From positions 2,356,001 through 2,420,000 of the forward strand of contig QYRS01000001.1 in NCBI GenBank assembly GCA_006503535.1: 64,000 nucleotides of DNA, given 5' to 3'. The notes under the pieces are model-generated. The model was given only the letters and a program-made list of their open reading frames with translations, was not told the DNA's origin and made no database searches. The stretch's first letter is position 1. Each line of letters starts with the position of its first letter. The stretch is from Arthrinium phaeospermum. Its lineage: Eukaryota; Ascomycota; Sordariomycetes; Amphisphaeriales; Apiosporaceae. Both the position numbers and the translations under genes were made by a program. Shown here one piece after another: positions 11,169 through 20,719 of the stretch.

Positions 11169-11310
11169 TTGGATAAGCTCCGTACCACACATGTGTCTTG
11201 AATTGTATGGCTATGCTCCATTTTCTAAACAATCGATATCTCATGTCCGTTTAAGACAGCACTCAAAGATTTTACTAGATATCAGAAACCAGCCCGTGAC
11301 CTGCGCGACC

Positions 11311-11583
11311 ATGTTTGGAGGCAAACCTGAGGAAGACATATCTCCTTTCCCGCCAAACCCAGATGTGGAGGTGATCCGCATAGAAGAGAAGACCGAGCTA
11401 TCCAACGGCAACGGGTGCGCTCTCTCAGGGGTAAGTATCACCATCTGAGGGCTGTATAACCAGCCATTCTGAACGATGTCTAACAATCATGGGTGGTTCG
11501 CCTCGCACTGCAAATAGGCCTCGGAGTGCTGTCCGTATTGTGGTGCGCCCCCGGGATATTGTGTGCCAGGGTGTCCAGGATAG
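11311..11583 (+). CDS. Tiny two-exon Cys-rich peptide (61 aa)
   Basis: Exon 1 11311-11430 (40 codons) and exon 2 11518-11583 are joined across an 87-nt intron with a canonical GTAAGT donor and a CAAATAG acceptor. The phase is exact. The first 40 residues are acidic and proline-rich (MFGGKPEEDISPFPPNPDVE...). The last ~26 contain six cysteines: one in 'NGCALSG', a CC pair in 'ASECCPYCGAPP', and three more in CxxC-like and GYC/GC spacing. There is no signal peptide or membrane helix, so it is predicted to be cytosolic; metal binding is possible by composition but not shown. Without the splice, exon 1 runs into a stop within about six codons, so the Cys-rich end appears only in the spliced form. 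I do not recognise a family. Confidence 0.5.
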
Positions 11584-12374
11584 AACAGCAATGCATTCAC
11601 CGAGTCGGCGTGCAGTTTGGCACATGTATTATGACTTTTCGTGGGTGGGTGTATTCCCATCTCACTTCCTGGTTGACTTTGGCCCCATGGTAAACAACGG
11701 CATACAAGGGAAAGTTATGCCAGTACATTAGCGCTTCTCGTATTCTGTTTCGAATACATTGATTCTTCGTTGACGTTACCATACATAGTGCCGAGTTCCA
11801 GCAACTCTCTTGACATCAAACATGAGTCATGAGGCTGTTCATGGCTGGAAGTCGCATAATTCCAAGTGCAAAAAGTCACAACTCGCGCGTTCAAGTGAAT
11901 TCTGAACGTTTACGATCAATAACATACATATTTTTCAATGCTTCTTGTCTCTTCATATAAGGGTATATATCAATAAGAATGCACAGCTACTTCGTCGTGT
12001 AAGCAAATGTATATCGCGGGTCCCTGACCCGCGCCCCTAGTTAATCATGCTTTCTTTGGCATCCCGCCTCCGCCCTCGCTAATGCCCGGAAACCGAAACC
12101 GAAAAGTCAATCGCCATATGAACTCAATGTAGTAGCCATGGATCGCCGCGACCTGAAAGCGGCACAAGATCTTATGCATGGTTCCTCCGACATAAAATGC
12201 AGCCACATTAGTTTGCCGCAGTCGCGAGAGGGACAAATCACCGATTTGCGCAGCATGCCCGCGAGGCACTGCTTTCGGGTATGAGTAGGTAGTATCAAGA
12301 GTCGTTTTCTCAGAGCAAGACAAAAGACGAGTCGGAAAGTTCAACACGATCAACTAGTCCTGCACAGTCGATAC
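11584..12374. other. Intergenic region, no supported gene
   Basis: AT-richer sequence between the Cys-rich peptide gene and the 3' end of the GT32 gene. Open frames are short, lack good starts and have no family features. Confidence 0.55.
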
Positions 12375-13841
12375 TCAAAGCCCAAACCCTCCGAACGCGT
12401 TGCCCTCTGGTGCCGGCGCCACCGGCTGCTGCTGATTCGTCTGGTCGCCCAAACCGAGTAACGGCTGCTGCGGCTGGGGTGGTTGCCCAAAGCCCAGTGC
12501 CTGTGGTTGTGCTGCCGCTTTGGGATCTTGCGGTGGGAAGAAGGCCGGTGCCGGCGCCTGCTCAGTTCCTTCGTGAGGGATGGTCAGTAGGCCCGGCACG
12601 CTAGGAAACTCCAGCGCCTTGTGAGCCTCGTCGATCTTCTTCTTCTGCTCCTCGGGCGAGAGCTTGTTGAAGGCGGCGATGTCCTCATCCCACCGACGCA
12701 CGCAGTCGGCGTTCCAGTTGCAGCGCTCGACCTCGCCGTAGACAGGGTGGGCGAACCGGGCGTGGCGGCTCGGCCAGTTGGAGGCGTGGTAGTGGTGCTT
12801 CACCATGGCGCCGCGGCTGTCGTGGTTGCCCGAGTCGGAGTGGCCCTGGCCCGCGGCGAAGACCTCGACGTTCTGCACGAGGATGCGGCTGACGACCTTG
12901 GACTCGTCGAGGTCGTGGAAGTCGTGCCAGGTGATGGGGCCCGGCTTGGACCGTCCGGCGGCTTTCGCCGACGCCTTCGCCTGCTCGTTCATGTAGTCCA
13001 GGATGGCCAGGGTGAAGGCGGAGGGGCCCGTGCCGCTGATGACCTGGTCGAAGTTGAGCACGATCTCGCTGACGGGCACGTGCTGGCTCTCGGCGATGTC
13101 GTTGAGCCAGTTCATGATGTTCTCCACCAGCTTCAGCATGACGGGCAGCTGCGGCTTCGCCATGAAGGTCCACTGGCAGAAGGACTGCGACTTCTTGCCC
13201 AGGATGGCGTGGTCCTGGAACTCGGGCTGGTCGATCTCCACCCCGATCACCATGTCGATGTCCTGCTCCTTGTACCGCTCCGGGATGAACTTGTGCACGG
13301 GCCGCAGGTCCTCGACGTCGATGTCGGCGTAGACGCCCCCCTCGGCGTACATGATGAGGTACCGCAGCAGGTCCGCCTTGATGATGGTGGCGTTGACGGT
13401 GCGGTACATGTCCACAATGTCCGTGCGGTCGAAGCCGTTGGGCCCAAACTTGTCCTCCACGTAGCCGAGGTCATTGTTGTCTGTGAGAACCTCGTACCGG
13501 TACTCGGGGTTCTTGACGGTCCACGTCTTGGCGGTGCTAAGATCCCGCTCGTCAAACGAGTACGGATCCGTCTTCCACGTCTGCCAGATCTTCCGGGGAA
13601 ACTTGGTCCCTTCCAAAGTGTCCGCCAGCTTCTTCGGGTTTGTCTTGGTATGCCTCTTGCTAAATACACTGGGTCGCTTGGGCGAGGACGGTAGGACATC
13701 GGCGTTGAGGAACAAAAAGACGAGGCAAATACAGATAGTGTAAATCGGTATCAGTCTCCGCATCTGTGTCGGCACCCGATTCCGCAACACGGCGGCGGAC
13801 GACGCCAGACGCGGGGACAGAGGAGACATTGGCGAATTCAT
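12375..13841 (-). CDS. GT32 family (OCH1-like) glycosyltransferase
   Basis: Intronless, 488 residues from the ATG at 13841. It has a type II membrane architecture: a short cytosolic N terminus with RR, one signal anchor at about residues 31-46 (IPIYTICICLVFLFLN), a stem, then the catalytic domain. Domain hallmarks are 'FPRKIWQTWK' (about 81-90), 'ADLLRYLIMYAEGGVYADIDVEDL', where the DxD metal/nucleotide-sugar motif lies at about 171-175, and later 'KHHYHASNWP'. This matches glycosyltransferase family 32, whose fungal members include the Golgi alpha-1,6-mannosyltransferase OCH1 (GDP-mannose donor) that starts outer-chain N-glycan elongation; the exact linkage here is not provable. The C terminus is a Pro/Gln/Gly-rich low-complexity tail. 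In-frame sequence upstream to 13970 adds a second hydrophobic stretch and is more likely 5' UTR. Confidence 0.88.
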   Translation of the reverse strand: MNSPMSPLSPRLASSAAVLRNRVPTQMRRLIPIYTICICLVFLFLNADVLPSSPKRPSVFSKRHTKTNPKKLADTLEGTKFPRKIWQTWKTDPYSFDERDLSTAKTWTVKNPEYRYEVLTDNNDLGYVEDKFGPNGFDRTDIVDMYRTVNATIIKADLLRYLIMYAEGGVYADIDVEDLRPVHKFIPERYKEQDIDMVIGVEIDQPEFQDHAILGKKSQSFCQWTFMAKPQLPVMLKLVENIMNWLNDIAESQHVPVSEIVLNFDQVISGTGPSAFTLAILDYMNEQAKASAKAAGRSKPGPITWHDFHDLDESKVVSRILVQNVEVFAAGQGHSDSGNHDSRGAMVKHHYHASNWPSRHARFAHPVYGEVERCNWNADCVRRWDEDIAAFNKLSPEEQKKKIDEAHKALEFPSVPGLLTIPHEGTEQAPAPAFFPPQDPKAAAQPQALGFGQPPQPQQPLLGLGDQTNQQQPVAPAPEGNAFGGFGL

Positions 13842-15002
13842 GGTCAAGAGAGCGTGTGTTTGGTAAGCGAACGACAGAATAATTAGGTAAAGCACAGTAA
13901 GTAGGGTTAGAAAAGAAATGTATCGAAATATCAGACGAATGCCAGACTCACCATGACTTAAACATATCATTCAGATTGCTCAGGGCCAATCAGGGCGACA
14001 CGCTACCGAGCCAGCAAAGCAGGTACTGGTGTTTCCTCACCCCGCCCCGTGGCCAGACCAATGAAAGCGGGCTTTGGGCGTCATCCTGGGGTGGAACAGA
14101 ATTAAACTCAACAGCCTACGGGTTCACGGCCTCGTCCCATGGCTTAGCCGCATCATGCAGGAGTTTTCGTCACGGCGAGATGGTACTTTTCCCCAGGTCG
14201 CCGATGGCCACGGCCGCTCCAAAGAAAAACAAAAAAGCAAATACGGGGCTGAGGATAGAGAATAGATGTGTGATCTAGATTGGCCGGCATATTACACCAT
14301 GCCCGTTGCTATGCATGCGGCGGCTTGATGTGCAGCTACATGCACAGCATCTGTGGTTGACAGTGAAACGTGAGAAAAAAGGAGGTGTTCTTGCTCGGTA
14401 TGTGTTGGTTCGGACCATGGCGTGGCACTAATGCGAGGCGTTATACCGCTGCCGAGCCAATCAGCGCCGCTAAGTGAATTCGTCGATGACGATGGCTGTA
14501 GCGTCAGCAAGCCAGGAACCCGGCTGCCTGCCTGTTGCAGCCATTCATTCCGGATTGTCTTCTTTCACATGCTGCCCGCAGAGTAGTACCACTTCAATTT
14601 CTACTCAACTCGTTTGGGAGAGGCACCGAGGCAGGCTGTGGCATCACTGACGCGTTACCTATCGATACGCGTTAGTCACGGAACACAAGAAACCAACAAA
14701 AGAACAGAAAAGGGGAAGGAGGTTGTACCTCGTAAGTTTGGTAGGTAATCTCCTAGCGGGGTTTCCCTCCACTACTGGATAGTGCGGCTGACTCGATTCT
14801 TGAGCAGCTGTGGGATAACACCTACTCGACGCGACCCTACATACAAGCCCACAATCTTCTGCGAAACCCACCAGTCTAACACTCGGCGGGCGCCCAACTG
14901 TGTCGGCATATTCATGCCGGTCATCGCACTCCGGAGTTCCTGTCGCCTTTGGTAATTTCCCGACATATCTATCGTGTCAGTCACCAAAACTATCCAATGT
15001 GA
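13842..15002. other. Divergent promoter region between GT32 and acyltransferase genes
   Basis: About 1.16 kb between two divergently transcribed genes of likely glycan biosynthesis, so it presumably holds both promoters. No distinct repeat or operator was identified by eye. Confidence 0.5.
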
Positions 15003-16682
15003 ATGGATACATTGGACGACAACCTTTCAGCGACCCAGTCCTCGGCTGCAACCCCTTTTTCAACTTCCTATTTACATGCTGTCGACCAAACCACCGCTGC
15101 CAGACCATACAAGAAATTGCCTGCACCGTTGAGAGTACCATCCTCCTTCCCCATGGCGAAGACGGAGCCCCCTTTCCAGAGCAACGGCCTTCTGGACGAC
15201 GTGAATATGGCAGAGGTCGAGGCCAACAAAGTCACGTGGGAATCGGACTGGAAGCCAGCAACGCAGCTGCGGCTCCGTGTGAAGCGAGCATTCTGGGGCT
15301 GGGCCACGGTAGCCCGGCGCCTCGTCGCCCCCTTCCGGCCCAAAGGCGCCCGGCTCAGCGCCTCGTCCAGCAAGGAGCTGCGGCCGACGGCCTGGCTCGA
15401 CGGCCTGCGCGGGTTCGCGGCCCTGCTCGTCTACTGGCACCACCACGAGCTCTGGGCGCACGACGGCGCGCAGCAGAGCCACTTCCTCGAGCACGGCTTC
15501 GCCTACGAGGGCAACTACCACTTCGCGGCCCTGCCCTTGGTCCGCAACTTCTTCACGGGCGGCCACTACGCCGTGTCCGTCTTCTTCGTCATCTCGGGCT
15601 ACGTGCTCGCGGCCAAGCCCCTGTCGCTCGTCCACGAGCGCGACTACGCGAAGCTGGGCGACAACCTCGCCTCGGCCCTGTTCCGGCGCTGGCTGCGCCT
15701 CTACCTGCCCTTCCTCGCCACCACGTTCGCCTACATGAGCTGCTGGCACGTCCTCGGCCTCTGGATCATCGACGTGAACCGGCAGAAGACGTGGCCCAAC
15801 GAGGTCTGGAACTGGTACGCCGAGTTCAAGAACTTCAGCTTCGTCTTCAACACGGGCGGCAAACCCTGGTTCTCCTACAACTTCCACCTCTGGTCCATCC
15901 CCGTCGAGTTCAAGGGCTCCATCGTCATCTACACGTCCTTGCTGGCGTTCTCGCGATGCTCCAAGAGCGCGCGTCTGTGGTGCCAGACGGCTCTCATCTT
16001 CTACTTCATGTACATTAGCGATGCATGGTACTGCGCCATGTTCGTCTCCGGTATGCTGATCTGCGACTTGGACTTGCTGGCCAAGAAGCAGAAGCTGCCA
16101 CCAGTCCTCTCGCGACTGTCGTCCTGCAAGAAGTTCATCTTCTACCACCTTATCGCCATCAGCCTCTACCTCGGCGGTGTGCCCGAGGCGAACCGAGACG
16201 TCCAAGCCTTGCGCAAAATGCGCGGCTGGTACTACCTGTCGTTCCTCAAGCCGCAGGCCTTCTTCGACGGCAAGTGGTTCTACCTCTTCTGGGCGGCCAG
16301 CCTGCTCGTCGCCTCGACCCCGCGCATCCCCTGGCTCAAGGCCTTCTTCGAGGGCGGGTTCTGCCAGTACCTCGGGCGTATCTCTTACTCGCTGTATCTC
16401 GTGCACGGCCCGGTCCTCTGGACGTTGGGTGATCGTTTCTACACGGCTTCCGGGTGGCATCAGGAGGCACAGCTATTTCACCTCAAGCACTGGGCCGACA
16501 AGTTCGGTCTACCTAGGGCCGGCCCGCTCGGATTGGAGGTTTCGTTTCTCGTCCCTAACATCATCCTACTTCCACTTACGATATGGCTGGCGGAGATAGT
16601 CACTAGGGTAGTGGATGAGCCTAGTGTCAAGTTTGCTCAATGGCTGTATTCTAGGATGCTGCCTCGGGCAGTCAAGCAATGA
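15003..16682 (+). CDS. Acyltransferase 3 family multi-pass membrane protein
   Basis: Intronless, 559 residues. A ~120-residue hydrophilic N-terminal region precedes the acyltransferase-3 core (PF01757). The core opens with 'RPTAWLDGLRGFAALLVYWHHHELWAH', whose Arg and His residues belong to the conserved active-site region. 'GGHYAVSVFFVISGYVLA' and 'RRWLRLYLPFLATT' are further family signatures, and about ten membrane helices follow to the end. The late 'LGRISYSLYLVHGPVLW' is another clear marker. The family transfers acyl groups, often acetyl, onto carbohydrates or small lipophilic acceptors across a membrane. With a GT32 gene upstream and a Golgi-type membrane protein downstream, modification of a surface glycan is a reasonable inference. 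The acceptor is unknown. Confidence 0.9.
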   Translation: MDTLDDNLSATQSSAATPFSTSYLHAVDQTTAARPYKKLPAPLRVPSSFPMAKTEPPFQSNGLLDDVNMAEVEANKVTWESDWKPATQLRLRVKRAFWGWATVARRLVAPFRPKGARLSASSSKELRPTAWLDGLRGFAALLVYWHHHELWAHDGAQQSHFLEHGFAYEGNYHFAALPLVRNFFTGGHYAVSVFFVISGYVLAAKPLSLVHERDYAKLGDNLASALFRRWLRLYLPFLATTFAYMSCWHVLGLWIIDVNRQKTWPNEVWNWYAEFKNFSFVFNTGGKPWFSYNFHLWSIPVEFKGSIVIYTSLLAFSRCSKSARLWCQTALIFYFMYISDAWYCAMFVSGMLICDLDLLAKKQKLPPVLSRLSSCKKFIFYHLIAISLYLGGVPEANRDVQALRKMRGWYYLSFLKPQAFFDGKWFYLFWAASLLVASTPRIPWLKAFFEGGFCQYLGRISYSLYLVHGPVLWTLGDRFYTASGWHQEAQLFHLKHWADKFGLPRAGPLGLEVSFLVPNIILLPLTIWLAEIVTRVVDEPSVKFAQWLYSRMLPRAVKQ

Positions 16683-17756
16683 GTGGGAATTGCATGGGCG
16701 GCACACTACACTCCGTAGAGGATAAAACTCATGTAAATGCGATTCGTAACAGCAGTCTGTGATGTAACCATTTCTCTCTACCTTGCTTTGGCGGTGTCCC
16801 GGGTTGGTGCAGTAAAGTAAACAAGACCTTTGCTTTTCCCCGACATATTCCATCCAATTGACTCTCGGTCAGCCTAGTTGAGACGTGCGCACTGCATGAT
16901 GACGGACAGCTCCCATCTGATTAGCCCGGGTTTTGATACACGCCACGCCCTGACCGCACCAAAGTCAAAATGGGCAGGCCCTCGGTGTTTGAGCAATTCT
17001 AACCTCGCTAGTTTGGTCGAATATCAGACCAGCCACGGCCCCCTGCATGACTTCCCCAATGTCGTGGGGCTGATTGACGGGAGGAGGCGCTACCTGCTGC
17101 ATCGGGCAAGTGGTCGGGAAGAGGTAACATGGAAGTTCCCGGCATAAATCGCTGCACTGACAATCTTGATGTGGCTTGCGTGGAGAACCCTACTGACAGT
17201 CCTTGACACCTTCAGGACTCATGCACATCAACATCGCGGGGTTCTGTCATTGGCACCGCGCTCCCGAAACCACCACTTCGACTGCGGCTGATGCAGATCC
17301 AATTCACCGAACTGCTATCGATGCCGCGCAAAATTCATCATATACGCAATCCCCCGCGATCTCTCCGTCTCACAAGCTCCTGCAACCCGCGCGAGCTGTC
17401 GCCCAACGACGCCAAATCCGAGGCATGAGAAATCCATGCATATCATAGCCCCCCTGGAAGGTCAAATCAAGGAACAATTCAAGTCTCCCGTTTGGTGAAA
17501 CCATCACCTTACGACTGTAGCTTCTTATCTCGGCAGCTTGTTTTCGTCGAGGTACCCGAGCAAGCCATGATAGGTAATCACATATGCGTGTGACATGACA
17601 TGACAGCTGAGGAAAAAGCTTGTACCACGTCCGAAACCAGGTCACACTGCCTTATCAACAGGGAGGTCAGCCGGATACAGGAGGAAGAGTTCGGGTAATC
17701 GTCAAGGAGAAGCCCATCGTGCCTTGGAGGCCATATTCCAAAACAAGGAAAAGAAA
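16683..17756. other. Intergenic region, no supported gene
   Basis: About 1.1 kb between co-oriented genes. Short frames (for example 16878-17147) lack ATG starts of quality and family features. Confidence 0.55.
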
Positions 17757-19166
17757 ATGCTCATTCGGGAGACGAGGCGGCTGGTGGGCATTGTGTGCAT
17801 TATTTTGACGGTGATCTACCTCGGAGTCCGGCTGTGCTTCGACAGCAAAAGAATCGATGGCTGGGTAGGCAATGCCCTGACCAGCTTCCATGGCGATGCC
17901 GGCCCAGCACCTCTGTCCCAGCCCACCAGTCCCGCATCGACATCGCAAGACACATCCGCCAACCCAGGTTCGCATGCCGCTGCAATTGCTGTCCTCGAAG
18001 ATGTCGACCCCCTCGCCACCCACAACGAAGTCTTCTCCGCCTCGACAAAAGACAAGAAGTTCTTCTACATCAAATTCGGGGACCAGAAAGCCATGAACCC
18101 CAACATCATCCCCCACCCGCTGCGGGAGAACACGTGGATCATCGTGGCCCAGAAGTACAAGAGCCCCCTGGACCAACAGATCTGGTTCTCCGAGCTCGTG
18201 TGCAGCGCCACCTTCCGCGACGACGGCACGCTGACCTGCGACGAAACCAAGGACGGCCCGCCGTCGACGCTGCCCATCGCCGCCACCTTCGGCGACAAGT
18301 GCGAGGGCGACCTGTCCTACTTCGGCCTCAACGTGGGCCCGCACGACGCGCGCGTCTTCTTCGGGCCCCGCGCCCCCTACGCCCTCTACGGCTCCCAGTC
18401 GGCCTTCACCTGCTTCGGGCAGTGGGTGCAGGACTTCCGCATGCTCTTCCCCTGGGGCCTCGACATGTCGCAGGAGAACCGGTTCCGGCTCGGCACTGAG
18501 CTGCAGCGGCCGCCGCTGCCGGACAAGCCGTTGCAGCAGCAGTACCTCCGCGTCGAGAAGAACTGGTTCCTGTTCTGGGACCGCGACGACCGCGTCTACG
18601 CCCACTACGACATCGCCCCCCACCGCGTGTTTGCCGCCCTCCAGGAGAACGGCGCCGCCGGCCCGGATTTGGCCCCGCTGGCAAAGGCCACGGACGAGAA
18701 GTGCCTGGCGCGGCACCTGCCCAAAGCCGCGCCCTCCCTCGAATCACTGCACCAGTCGACCAACTCGCTGGCCATTACTCTCTGCCGGCGCGCGGACCCG
18801 TCCTGCGAGCCCAACGCCAATAACACCTTCATCTTCACCTTGTTCCAGCACAAGTCTTTCTACGACTTCCACGGCGTCTACGAGCCGTACGCCTTGCTGT
18901 TCCGGCAGCGTGCCCCCTTCGAGGTCTACGGTATCTCGAAGAAGCCGATCTGGATCCACGGCCGGGAGGAGCGACCGGGGGAGCCGCACCAGTCGCAGAT
19001 GTTCTACGTCGTGTCGATAAGCTGGAAGGCGCGGGGGCAGAAGTACCACGGCTACCTCGACGACGTGCTGTTCCTGGCATTTGGCATCGAGGACGAGAAC
19101 ACGGGGGGTATTGACGTGGTGGCGGGGGATGTGTTGAGAGGTCTTGGGCTGTGTTCGGAAGGTTGA
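17757..19166 (+). CDS. Type II membrane protein, putative Golgi glycan enzyme
   Basis: 469 residues from the ATG at 17757; an earlier in-frame TTG at 17724 is not used. A signal anchor lies near the start (RRLVGIVCIILTVIYLGVRLCF, about residues 7-28), followed by a Ser/Pro/Ala-rich stem and a ~370-residue lumenal-type domain with about nine cysteines. Blocks such as 'KKFFYIKFGDQKAMNPNIIP', 'WIIVAQKY', 'VEKNWFLFWDRDDRVYAHYD', 'IAPHRVFA' and 'YHGYLDDVLFLAFGIED' recall five-bladed beta-propeller glycosidase and glycosyltransferase families. The 'EKNW...PHRV' pattern is like beta-mannosyltransferase/GH130-type proteins. That resemblance is from memory and weak. It sits downstream of the acyltransferase, and the trio may act on one glycan. 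Alternatively it is an uncharacterised fungal family without enzymatic activity. Confidence 0.7.
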   Translation: MLIRETRRLVGIVCIILTVIYLGVRLCFDSKRIDGWVGNALTSFHGDAGPAPLSQPTSPASTSQDTSANPGSHAAAIAVLEDVDPLATHNEVFSASTKDKKFFYIKFGDQKAMNPNIIPHPLRENTWIIVAQKYKSPLDQQIWFSELVCSATFRDDGTLTCDETKDGPPSTLPIAATFGDKCEGDLSYFGLNVGPHDARVFFGPRAPYALYGSQSAFTCFGQWVQDFRMLFPWGLDMSQENRFRLGTELQRPPLPDKPLQQQYLRVEKNWFLFWDRDDRVYAHYDIAPHRVFAALQENGAAGPDLAPLAKATDEKCLARHLPKAAPSLESLHQSTNSLAITLCRRADPSCEPNANNTFIFTLFQHKSFYDFHGVYEPYALLFRQRAPFEVYGISKKPIWIHGREERPGEPHQSQMFYVVSISWKARGQKYHGYLDDVLFLAFGIEDENTGGIDVVAGDVLRGLGLCSEG

Positions 19167-19536
19167 TGGGAAGCGACGATATGCAGGCGTGGCCGATGCT
19201 GATTTTGATTGATGATTAGTTTGATACTCTCTAGCAGCAATTGACTTACCTCTTGTTTCAACTATTGGATGGGTCAAGACGTGTTCGTTATGCTTTAGCT
19301 TTCGCGAATACTTACCTACGTCTAGACCCCCAGTTGACTCATCTTTCGTCCGCGCACATGCCCCTTCCTTATGTTCGATTGAGATTAAGTTGGAGTAAGA
19401 ATGTCGGATTACGTTACTGTTTATTCCATCACTACTTAGTACACTGATGCCGACACGTACTTGCTTATGCCGTCGCAAAGCGGCATCTACCTTCCAATAG
19501 CAGGGACATCGCATCCCCAGCTCCCTCCCCAAATGT
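19167..19536. other. Convergent intergenic region
   Basis: 370 bases between two 3' ends; AT-rich and without features beyond presumed UTRs. Confidence 0.55.
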
Positions 19537-20445
19537 CTACCAACTACTCACCCCATCCGGCGGCGGCGCGTAATGAGCCCGCCAAGCCTTGTCGTCCGCC
19601 TCCAGCTCGACGTAGAAGTAGGGCGCCACCATGTACGGCCGCACCTTCATCCAATCCTCCGCGTCCTCGACGTCGCCGTACTCATTGACCGCCTCTTCGG
19701 GCGGGATGGCATCCACCCAGCCCGCCACGAGCTTGACGTGGTCTCCAGGCAGGAACCCGCCGAACCGCGCCGTCGGACTATCCGGGTCGTCCGGCTCGCT
19801 AATCATGCTCCGCAGCGCCTCCTCGTCGACCTGGACAAAGTACGTGTGCCGCGACCCGAGCTCGTCCTCCTCGTCCCCCGGCTTCTCTTCCCGCACCCAC
19901 TCCCGGAACCGGCGCTTCAGCTCCTCGCGCGACGCGCCCTCGAGCGCCGGGTCCTCGACGAAGCGCCAGTCCAGCCGCTCGGCGATCCCGGGCGCGTCGG
20001 ACGCGGCGACGCGGATCCGCGCGCCCTCCTTGACGAGCCGCTTGTAGGCCTGCCAGAACCGGTCGAGCTCGGGCTTGTAGGTGCAGCGGTAGATGACCCA
20101 GCCCCACTTGGCGTCGCCGGTCCGGCGCAGGTGCTCTTGGATCTGGCGCTCGGGGGAGAGGTCGTACCAGGCCAGCCCGAGCGGTTCCGCGGTGGCGTTG
20201 ACGAGCTTATACCCGATCTCCCTGGATGAAGACGAGTAACAGCGATGGCGCGGGGTCAACAGCGACGGGGCTCGGGCGAGGAGCTTGTTGGGACAACGTC
20301 GGTGGGTGACGATTCGTGTGGCGCATTGCTTATGGGCTTGTTGATACGGTGACTGCTTGCCTAGGCATAGTGCTGATGGCGATGGGTGGGCCTTCTGGCG
20401 AAGACACTCCAGAACCTTGCTTGCCGCTGGCTTGATGACCGTCAT
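19537..20445 (-). CDS. Conserved hypothetical protein, probable mitochondrial leader
   Basis: Intronless as read, 302 residues, ATG at 20445. The first ~75 residues are rich in Arg, Lys, Ser, Cys and His with almost no acidic residues, consistent with a mitochondrial targeting peptide or a poorly conserved leader. The conserved-looking part begins near 'REIGYKLVNATAEPLGLAWYDLSPERQIQEHL' and continues with 'WGWVIYRCTYKPELDRFWQAYKRLVKE'. A very acidic segment (GDEEDELGSRHTYFVQVDEE) and 'WMKVRPYMVAPYFYVELEADD' follow. Proteins with the 'WGWVIYRCTY...W..' pattern are widespread in ascomycetes but have no function known to me. No catalytic motif was seen. An intron in the leader cannot be excluded. 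Confidence 0.7.
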   Translation of the reverse strand: MTVIKPAASKVLECLRQKAHPSPSALCLGKQSPYQQAHKQCATRIVTHRRCPNKLLARAPSLLTPRHRCYSSSSREIGYKLVNATAEPLGLAWYDLSPERQIQEHLRRTGDAKWGWVIYRCTYKPELDRFWQAYKRLVKEGARIRVAASDAPGIAERLDWRFVEDPALEGASREELKRRFREWVREEKPGDEEDELGSRHTYFVQVDEEALRSMISEPDDPDSPTARFGGFLPGDHVKLVAGWVDAIPPEEAVNEYGDVEDAEDWMKVRPYMVAPYFYVELEADDKAWRAHYAPPPDGVSSW

Positions 20446-20719
20446 ATCCGTGATGGATCGAGGGAAAGAAGAATAATCGATAACATTGAAAGTTTATCAA
20501 GACGAGATACGAGTTCTAGGTGATGTGTATTCTGGGAACTATGAAGGATGAATAAGTGTACTCGGCGGGGTCGACTATTCCTTCCTGCGGGTCTGCCAGG
20601 CAGCAACAGGGTTCAAACATTCGATTCAGGGCCACCGCTATGCTGATGGGCTAGATACGAGAAAACACGAAAGAAAACGCCTGGGCGGAGCTAACATAAA
20701 TCCTAGAGCCGAGATCCGG

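Noticed and set aside
12621..13694. Long plus-strand frame (357 codons) antisense to the GT32 gene
   Set aside because: Repetitive Val/Leu/Gly/Asp composition typical of the antisense of a GC3-rich gene; the opposite strand encodes an unmistakable GT32.
15072..16460. 462-codon minus-strand frame antisense to the acyltransferase gene
   Set aside because: Val/Glu/Gly/Ala-rich shadow of GC-rich codons; the plus strand carries the real multi-pass protein.
17667..18716. 349-codon minus-strand frame antisense to the type II membrane protein gene
   Set aside because: Same compositional shadow; no motif.
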